From an uncultured Bacilli bacterium (GTDB lineage: Bacteria > Bacillota_I > Bacilli_A > RF39 > UBA660), in contig CATLBU010000026.1 in assembly GCA_949879835.1 (NCBI GenBank), forward strand, positions 1 through 11,061: 11,061 nucleotides of DNA, written 5' to 3'. Both the position numbers and the translations under genes were made by a program. How positions within the stretch are numbered: the stretch's first letter is position 1; each line of letters opens with the position of its first letter. Shown piece after piece: positions 5,777 through 11,061 of the stretch. Under the pieces are notes generated by a model. The model saw only the letters and a list, made by a program, of their open reading frames with translations, searched no databases and was not told the DNA's origin.

Positions 5777-8590
5777 ATGGATAAAATTATCGTTAAAGGA
5801 GCGCGCGAAAATAATTTAAAAAATATTTCGATAGAACTTCCTAAAAATCAGTTGATTGTTATGACGGGAGTTAGTGGGAGTGGAAAAAGTAGTCTAGCCT
5901 TCGATACTATTTATGCAGAAGGACAAAGACGCTATGTTGAAAGTTTAAGTGCCTATGCAAGACAATTTTTAGGTGGAGAATCCAAACCAGATGTAGATAG
6001 TATTGAAGGATTATCTCCATCCATTAGTATTGATCAAAAAACCACAAGTAAAAATCCTAGAAGTACTGTTGGAACAGTTACAGAAATTTATGACTATTTA
6101 CGTCTTTTATATGCTAGAATTGGTGTACCATATTGTCCAACCCATCATCGTCCTATTTCCAGTCAAAGTGTGGAAGAGATGACAAACCAAGTTTTGAAAT
6201 TAGCTGAAAAAACAAAAATCAAAATTTTGAGTCCGGTTATTTATGGTGAGAAAGGGACCTTTAAAGATCTTTTGGAAAGTCTTCGAAAAGATGGTTATGT
6301 TCGTGTAATTATTGATGATAAAGAGTATGATTTAATGGAAGAGATTATACTTTCTAAAACAAAAAAGCATTATATTCATGTTGTAGTAGATCGTTTAATT
6401 ATAAAAGAAGGAATTCGTAGTCGTTTATATGAATCGATTGAACAGGCAACCAAATTATCAAAAGGACGTGTATATATCGAAGTAATTGGTGGAGAATCGT
6501 TCTTGATGAGTGAATCCTATGCTTGTCCAGACTGTGATTTTTCCCTTCCAGAATTAGAACCCAGAATGTTTTCTTTTAATGCACCTTACGGTGCATGCCC
6601 AGAGTGCAAAGGTCTTGGAATTAAGTACAAAATAGATGAAGATCTAGTAATTCCAAATCGCCATTTAAGCATTTTAGATGGTGCTATTAAACCAATTAAT
6701 ATTGATGATAAAAATAATATTACTTATACAGAATTATCTACTGTTTGTAATTATTATGATATTAAAATGGACGTTCCAATAAAAGACTTAACCAAAGAAC
6801 AACTAAATATTATTTTATATGGCTCAGATCAATTATTAGAATTTAACTATGTATCTAAAACAGGAAATACTAGAACAACAAAAAATTTTTATGAAGGAGT
6901 TATCCGAAATTTAGAAAGAAGATACATTGAAACAAAAAGTAATTGGATTCGTGATTGGATAGAAGGATATATGACAGAACTACCTTGCCCAGCATGTAAA
7001 GGAGCACGTTTAGATTCTTCTATTTTATCCGTTTTAATTCAAAAAAAGAGCATTTATGATTTAACCAATTTAAGTATTGAAGATCTATATACTTTTTTTA
7101 ACAAATTAACATTAACCAAAGAGCAAGAGGAAATTTCTAAACTAGTTATCAAAGAAATTAAATCACGTTTAGAATTTTTGATTAATGTAGGACTTAGTTA
7201 TTTAACCCTTAGTAGAAGTGCAGGGACATTAAGTGGTGGGGAGGCACAAAGAATTCGTTTGGCCACTCAAATAGGTTCCCATTTAACGGGAGTTTTATAT
7301 GTATTAGATGAACCAAGTATTGGTCTTCATCAAAGAGATAATAATCGTTTAATTAAATCGTTACAGGATATGAGAGACTTAGGTAATACATTAATCGTAG
7401 TAGAACATGATACGGATACTATGCTTGCAGCCGACTATTTGGTAGACGTTGGACCAGCAGCAGGACTTCATGGAGGAGAAATTATAGCAGAAGGTACTCC
7501 AGAAGAAGTGATGAAAAATAAAAATAGTCTAACTGGAAAGTATTTAAATGGAACACTGAAAATAGATATACCAGAAAAAAGAAGAAAAGGAAATAAAAAA
7601 TATTTACAGGTAAAGGGGGCACGCGAAAATAATTTAAAGAATCTAAATATTAAGATTCCTTTAGGAACTTTTACCTGTGTTACAGGAGTTAGTGGAAGTG
7701 GAAAAAGTAGTTTAGTAAATGAAATTATTTATAAAGCGATATCTAATAATTTATATAAATCTAAAGAAAAACCGGGGAAGTATAAAGAAATAAAAGGATT
7801 AGAAAATATAGATAAAGTAATTGATATATCACAGGCACCAATAGGGAGAACTCCAAGATCGAATCCAGCAACCTATACAGGAGTCTTTGATGATATTCGA
7901 GACGTATTTGCCTCTACGAAAGAAGCTAAATTAAAGGGATATGATAAAGGAAGATTTTCTTTTAATGTAAAAGGAGGAAGATGTGAGGCTTGCTGGGGAG
8001 ATGGTGTCAAAAAAATAGAGATGCATTTTTTACCAGATGTATATGTCCCTTGTGAAATTTGTCATGGGACACGTTATAATACGGAAACTCTAGAAATAAA
8101 ATACAAAGGAAAAAGCATTTATGATGTATTAGAAATGCGTGTAGAAGAAGCATTAGAATTTTTTGAAAATCATCCCAAAATTAAAAATAAATTACAAATG
8201 TTATCTGATGTGGGTCTTTCTTATATAAAATTAGGTCAGAGTGCACCAACTCTAAGTGGTGGAGAAGCAGGGAGAGTAAAACTAGCAAAAGAACTTCAAA
8301 AGAAGCCAACGGGGAAAAGTTTATTTATTTTAGATGAACCAACTACGGGACTTCATACACATGATATTAAGAAACTATTATCAATTTTACAAAGAATTGT
8401 AGATAATGGAGATACCGTTTTAGTGATTGAACATAATTTAGACGTGATTAAGGTAGCAGATTATATTATTGACTTAGGGCCTGAAGGGGGAGATGGAGGA
8501 GGAAATATTGTTGCCCTTGGAACTCCAGAAGAAATTGCTAAAGTAAAAGAAAGTTATACTGGACAGTTTTTAAAAGAGATGTTAAAGTAG
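5777..8590 (+). CDS. uvrA: Excinuclease ABC subunit A (UvrA)
   Basis: UvrA is the damage-sensing, dimeric ATPase of nucleotide excision repair; it loads UvrB onto damaged DNA. The 937-residue length is normal. Both ABC halves are intact. Half 1 has Walker A GVSGSGKS at 31-38, signature LSGGEAQ at 485-491 and Walker B VLDEPS at 509-514. Half 2 has Walker A at 637-644, signature at 826-832 and Walker B with D853 and E854. Zinc cysteines are at 250/253/274/277, 404/407 and 736/739/759/762. The two halves begin with related G-A-R-E-N-N-L-K-N segments, showing the ancient duplication. The second signature reads LSGGEAG, where Gln is usual after Ala. The start follows GAGGTGAT with normal spacing. 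uvrB, its usual neighbour, is not in the window; lspA follows after 31 bases. Confidence 0.98.
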   Translation: MDKIIVKGARENNLKNISIELPKNQLIVMTGVSGSGKSSLAFDTIYAEGQRRYVESLSAYARQFLGGESKPDVDSIEGLSPSISIDQKTTSKNPRSTVGTVTEIYDYLRLLYARIGVPYCPTHHRPISSQSVEEMTNQVLKLAEKTKIKILSPVIYGEKGTFKDLLESLRKDGYVRVIIDDKEYDLMEEIILSKTKKHYIHVVVDRLIIKEGIRSRLYESIEQATKLSKGRVYIEVIGGESFLMSESYACPDCDFSLPELEPRMFSFNAPYGACPECKGLGIKYKIDEDLVIPNRHLSILDGAIKPINIDDKNNITYTELSTVCNYYDIKMDVPIKDLTKEQLNIILYGSDQLLEFNYVSKTGNTRTTKNFYEGVIRNLERRYIETKSNWIRDWIEGYMTELPCPACKGARLDSSILSVLIQKKSIYDLTNLSIEDLYTFFNKLTLTKEQEEISKLVIKEIKSRLEFLINVGLSYLTLSRSAGTLSGGEAQRIRLATQIGSHLTGVLYVLDEPSIGLHQRDNNRLIKSLQDMRDLGNTLIVVEHDTDTMLAADYLVDVGPAAGLHGGEIIAEGTPEEVMKNKNSLTGKYLNGTLKIDIPEKRRKGNKKYLQVKGARENNLKNLNIKIPLGTFTCVTGVSGSGKSSLVNEIIYKAISNNLYKSKEKPGKYKEIKGLENIDKVIDISQAPIGRTPRSNPATYTGVFDDIRDVFASTKEAKLKGYDKGRFSFNVKGGRCEACWGDGVKKIEMHFLPDVYVPCEICHGTRYNTETLEIKYKGKSIYDVLEMRVEEALEFFENHPKIKNKLQMLSDVGLSYIKLGQSAPTLSGGEAGRVKLAKELQKKPTGKSLFILDEPTTGLHTHDIKKLLSILQRIVDNGDTVLVIEHNLDVIKVADYIIDLGPEGGDGGGNIVALGTPEEIAKVKESYTGQFLKEMLK

Positions 8591-8597
8591 AAAAGTG

Positions 8598-8606
8598 TGA
8601 TATAAT
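8598..8606 (+). promoter_or_regulatory. Possible extended -10 promoter before lspA
   Basis: TGATATAAT (TGN plus TATAAT at 8601-8606) lies in the 31-base gap between uvrA and lspA. No good -35 is seen 16-18 bases upstream. It could let lspA and the pseudouridine synthase gene be expressed apart from the damage-responsive uvrA transcript, which is inference. Confidence 0.4.
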
Positions 8607-8621
8607 AGAAAAGGTGATACA

Positions 8622-9083
8622 ATGATATATATAAGTCTATTATCTGTTTTTATAATATTTTTAGATCAGATTATAAAGATAATTGTAGAGCACCAACTAT
8701 TTCTAAGACAAAGTATAAAGTGTATTTCTGGTTTTTTCTCTATTACCTATGTTCAAAATTATGGAGCTGCCTTTAGTGTTTTAACAGGTAATCGAGTATT
8801 TTTAATTGTTATAGCGCTAGCCGCTTTACTGATGATTTATCAATGCTTCATAAATGGCAAATCATTAAATAAAATAGAACAAATTACCTATGGGTTATTA
8901 GTAGGTGGAATTATAGGAAATTTATTAGATCGAATGTTTAGAGGATATGTTGTCGATTATTTAGATTTTCAAATTTTTCATTATGATTTTCCCGTTTTTA
9001 ATTTAGCGGATATATCTATCATTATTAGTGCCTTTTTAATATTATGGATGATGGTGAAAGGAGAGAAAAGATGCAAGAAGTAA
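8622..9083 (+). CDS. lspA: Lipoprotein signal peptidase (signal peptidase II)
   Basis: LspA is an aspartic protease of the cytoplasmic membrane that removes signal peptides from diacylglyceryl-modified prolipoproteins. The 153-residue length matches the B. subtilis enzyme (154). Four membrane helices can be seen. Family motifs are present: DQIIK at 15-19, NYGAAFS at 46-52, GNLLDR at 99-104 and FNLAD at 126-130. The catalytic pair is D103 and D130, one position on from D102 and D129 of B. subtilis. The start follows AAGGTGAT at 8611-8618. The 3' end overlaps the next gene by 13 bases in another frame, indicating coupled translation; lspA followed by an RluD-family gene is a common Firmicutes arrangement. 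Presence of LspA implies the organism makes lipoproteins, with lgt elsewhere. Confidence 0.97.
   Translation: MIYISLLSVFIIFLDQIIKIIVEHQLFLRQSIKCISGFFSITYVQNYGAAFSVLTGNRVFLIVIALAALLMIYQCFINGKSLNKIEQITYGLLVGGIIGNLLDRMFRGYVVDYLDFQIFHYDFPVFNLADISIIISAFLILWMMVKGEKRCKK
9058..9063 (+). promoter_or_regulatory. Ribosome binding site fixing the RluD-family start at 9071
   Basis: AAGGAG within the lspA coding region lies 7 bases before the ATG at 9071. The upstream in-frame ATG at 9044 would precede this site and add nine charged residues (MDDGERREK) that do not belong to the family N-terminus. Confidence 0.8.
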
Positions 9084-9973
9084 TCATTACAACAACGGAT
9101 GAAGGAAAAAGATTAGATTCCCTTTTACCATCCTTTGTCGATGCTAGTCGAACAAAATTAAGTAAAATGATTAAAAATGGAGAAATTTTAGTCAATCAAA
9201 AAAAAGTAAAAGCAAGTTACATTTTGAAAGAAAAGGATCATATAATAATACCAGAAATGGAACAAGAAAGATTGGAAGCGATTCCAGAAAAAATAGATTT
9301 GGATATTGTTTATGAAGATGAAGATGTTATTGTTGTCAATAAACCTAATGGTATGGTTGTTCATCCTGCCATTGGAAATAAATCTGGGACACTAGTTAAT
9401 GGCCTTTTGTATTATTCTAAAAATTTAAGTACGATAAATGGAGAATTTCGCCCAGGGATTGTACATAGAATTGATGCTTATACAACTGGTTTATTGATGG
9501 TAGCAAAAAATGACAAAGCCCATCAGATTTTAGCTAAACAATTGGAAGAAAAGAAAACAACTCGAAAATACATTGCCTTAGTATGGGGCGTTGTAAATAC
9601 CGATACAGGAACAATTGATGCACCAATTGGAAGGGATTTACATGATCGAAAAAAGATGGCTGTAACAGATGTAAATGCCAAAGATGCAATTACCCATTTT
9701 AAGGTAATTGAGAGGTATTCTAGTACAACATTAATCGAATTATCACTAGAAACTGGAAGGACTCATCAAATTAGGGTTCATCTAAACTATATTGGTTATC
9801 CAGTTGTAAATGATCCAGTATATGGTAGAAGAAAAATAATTGATGAAACAGGGCAATGTTTGCATGCTAAAACACTAGGATTTATTCATCCTAGTACAGG
9901 AAATTATATGGAATTTGATAGTGTTTTGCCAGAATGCTTTCAGAATATTTTGAATCAATTTAAAGATTCATAA
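9071..9973 (+). CDS. rluD: RluD-family 23S rRNA pseudouridine synthase (YlyB-like)
   Basis: The product is a 300-residue RluA/RluD-family enzyme that converts uridine to pseudouridine in RNA, most likely the helix 69 sites of 23S rRNA by analogy with RluD. An S4 RNA-binding domain occupies about residues 11-60 (RLDSLLPSF to HIIIP). The synthase domain follows, with VVNKPNGMVVHP (about residues 88-99). The catalytic motif HRID at 132-135 carries the nucleophilic Asp135, and the ETGRTHQIRVHL motif is near residues 230-241. The usual HR[IL]DKDTSG reads HRIDAYTTG here: the catalytic Asp is kept but the Lys and second Asp are replaced by Ala and Tyr. The gene overlaps lspA by 13 bases and the convergent TspO gene by 14. 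Exact target uridines cannot be read from sequence, so the symbol is by family and neighbourhood. Confidence 0.9.
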   Translation: MQEVIITTTDEGKRLDSLLPSFVDASRTKLSKMIKNGEILVNQKKVKASYILKEKDHIIIPEMEQERLEAIPEKIDLDIVYEDEDVIVVNKPNGMVVHPAIGNKSGTLVNGLLYYSKNLSTINGEFRPGIVHRIDAYTTGLLMVAKNDKAHQILAKQLEEKKTTRKYIALVWGVVNTDTGTIDAPIGRDLHDRKKMAVTDVNAKDAITHFKVIERYSSTTLIELSLETGRTHQIRVHLNYIGYPVVNDPVYGRRKIIDETGQCLHAKTLGFIHPSTGNYMEFDSVLPECFQNILNQFKDS

Positions 9974-10415
9974 AGTAAATAGTTAAATTTAAAATTAGTG
10001 CAAAAAGAGAGAATAAAGAATAAGGAATTAAATAATAACTAGCTTTTGTATTAATTTCTTTTGTTTCGTAATAAAGAAATAAAGATGTAATAAAAATTAA
10101 AACAGTATCCACAAAACCCAGAAAAATATTTTTTATAGTGAAAAAGATAAAAGCATATAATTGATTAAAAATATAATTATAAATTAAAGAACGATTATAA
10201 CTTTCAATGTATTTATAATAAATTCTGTTATATACAAGAAAGATACTAAGAGCAATTAATAGATACAATATAGTCCAAACAATTCCAAAAAAGTATGTGG
10301 GTGGTGCAAACTTTGGTAGATGAAGATTGGTATAAAAAGTAGGATCTACTTTAAAAATAAGACCGCTTAAGAACCAAGGAAATAAAATAATTAAGAATTT
10401 GAAAAATTTTTTCAT
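9960..10415 (-). CDS. tspO: TspO/MBR family membrane protein
   Basis: TspO proteins are five-helix membrane proteins that bind porphyrins and related ligands. The 151-residue length and five hydrophobic segments fit. Family hallmarks are FYTNLHLPKFAPP at 27-39 followed by F-x-x-V-W at 43-47, N-Y-I-F-N-Q at 80-85, V-D at 102-103 and L-I-P-Y at 129-132. These align well with my recollection of Bacillus cereus TspO. W47 corresponds to B. cereus W51, but the position matching W138 is Phe135. The start follows AGAGGTGG with good spacing. It is a single gene converging on the pseudouridine synthase gene with a 14-base tail overlap and no clear terminator. No haem or tetrapyrrole gene is in the window, so its ligand and role are unknown. 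Confidence 0.88.
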   Translation of the reverse strand: MKKFFKFLIILFPWFLSGLIFKVDPTFYTNLHLPKFAPPTYFFGIVWTILYLLIALSIFLVYNRIYYKYIESYNRSLIYNYIFNQLYAFIFFTIKNIFLGFVDTVLIFITSLFLYYETKEINTKASYYLIPYSLFSLFALILNLTIYFMNL

Positions 10416-10425
10416 AAGCCACCTC

Positions 10426-10454
10426 TTTACATAACTTATGAACTATATTAAAAT
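10426..10454 (+). promoter_or_regulatory. Candidate promoter of the rhomboid-like gene
   Basis: TTTACA at 10426-10431, a 17-base spacer and TAAAAT at 10449-10454. Transcription would start near 10461, just before the AGGAGG ribosome binding site at 10463-10468, giving a very short leader. The -35 lies in the leader of the divergent TspO gene, so the two could interfere. No convincing promoter was found for the minus strand here. Confidence 0.45.
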
Positions 10455-10472
10455 AATATTACAGGAGGAATT

Positions 10473-11061
10473 ATGGAAGAGGTAAGAATAGAAGCAAATG
10501 ATGAATTAGTTATGAAATTGTTACATTTTTTCATTACAGAACAAGGATATAGTCCTATCGTTTTACACGGGGCAAAGAATGAAATATGGTTAGAAAATTT
10601 AGATGAAAACTATCAAATTATTAGAATTGTATCCAACTATATTCATAATGAAGAACAATTAAATTTTGATTTATTTCGTACGAAAAAAATTGTACAAAAA
10701 ATTAAACAAAAAACCATGTCATTTCATTTATCGACATTAAGTTTATTTGTGAATTTAGGGGATAATGTGGATATTCAACCATATACACACATGAATCATG
10801 TATATTGTGCGGGAATTCAAACTGTTAAAGACTTAAAAAAATATGATTTTATTATCAATGAATTTCCAAATATTACGAAAAATACAAATTTCAAAGAAAA
10901 AGGAATGGAATTATTCTTAAAAATTACAAAAGATATTAGTGATAAAAATGAGAATGAATCTTTAAAAGCAGAGGAAGTATTCAAGAAAAAAACACCATAT
11001 GTTACTTATGGTATTATCATTATTAATGTGTTGTTATTTCTTGCTACCTATTTTTTTGGTA
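10473..11061 (+). CDS. GluP/YqgP-type rhomboid protease, N-terminal part (cut by window edge)
   Basis: An open frame of 196 codons runs off the right edge without a stop, so the gene is partial only because the window ends. It starts at an ATG four bases after a perfect AGGAGG. Residues 1 to about 175 are soluble, including the segment K-N-E-I-W-L-E-N near 35-42. The end has a Lys-rich stretch and a first membrane helix (GIIIINVLLFLATYFFG). This layout, and the short EIWLE segment, match the cytosolic N-terminal domain of the B. subtilis rhomboid protease GluP/YqgP, which is followed by a seven-helix serine/histidine intramembrane protease domain. The catalytic GxSG and His are not in the window, so protease activity cannot be confirmed. 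The neighbouring TspO gene is divergent and not obviously related. Confidence 0.68.
   Translation, partial: MEEVRIEANDELVMKLLHFFITEQGYSPIVLHGAKNEIWLENLDENYQIIRIVSNYIHNEEQLNFDLFRTKKIVQKIKQKTMSFHLSTLSLFVNLGDNVDIQPYTHMNHVYCAGIQTVKDLKKYDFIINEFPNITKNTNFKEKGMELFLKITKDISDKNENESLKAEEVFKKKTPYVTYGIIIINVLLFLATYFFG

Noticed and set aside
5797..7650. Similar DNA segments near 5797 and 7614 as a repeat or mobile element trace
   Set aside because: They are the corresponding starts of the two ABC halves of UvrA, a known ancient internal duplication.
9044..9070. Upstream in-frame ATG at 9044 as start of the pseudouridine synthase
   Set aside because: The ribosome binding site at 9058-9063 lies after it, and the extra residues are not part of the family N-terminus.
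10416..10472. Minus-strand promoter for the TspO gene
   Set aside because: TATAGT and similar -10-like sequences exist, but none has a credible -35 at 16-18 bases, so no site could be chosen.

Overview
The window is visibly AT-rich DNA with Gram-positive style expression signals: AGGAGG-like ribosome binding sites, TTGACA/TATAAT sigma-A promoters and a T-rich hairpin terminator. PriA, UvrA, LspA and the S4-domain pseudouridine synthase look most like those of low-GC Firmicutes. I infer a member of the Bacilli or a walled relative of the Mollicutes, possibly gut-associated. Trp is always TGG in the conserved genes, and TGA is used only once, as the stop of the first gene, so this is the standard bacterial code and not the Mycoplasma code. 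No tRNA, rRNA, CRISPR array, insertion sequence or phage gene was seen.

Left part (1-5178, plus strand). A secreted or surface protein with a prepilin-like N-terminus and a run of GLUG-type repeats has its own promoter and ends in a weak hairpin. It is followed by priA (replication restart helicase), which is closely coupled to a polytopic membrane protein of the DUF6056 type. A strong hairpin at 5147-5178 ends this unit and also serves the convergent gene.

Middle (5173-5776). A small gene of unknown function lies on the minus strand. A 160-base divergent intergenic region separates it from uvrA. Back-to-back sigma-A promoters can be read there, and the uvrA spacer carries a 14-base sequence resembling the Gram-positive LexA/DinR operator.

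Right part (5777-9973, plus strand). uvrA (excision repair), lspA (lipoprotein signal peptidase) and an RluD-family 23S rRNA pseudouridine synthase form a probable operon. lspA followed by an RluD-family gene is a well-known Firmicutes pair.

Right edge. A minus-strand TspO/MBR gene overlaps the end of the pseudouridine synthase gene tail to tail. A plus-strand gene cut by the window edge looks like the cytosolic N-terminal domain plus first membrane helix of a GluP/YqgP-type rhomboid protease.

Most of the window is housekeeping. The parts worth a second look are the pilin-like GLUG protein, the candidate SOS control of uvrA, residue changes at conserved positions of UvrA, the RluD-family enzyme and TspO, and the unknown 147-residue protein. 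I saw nothing that I could defend as a new multi-gene system.
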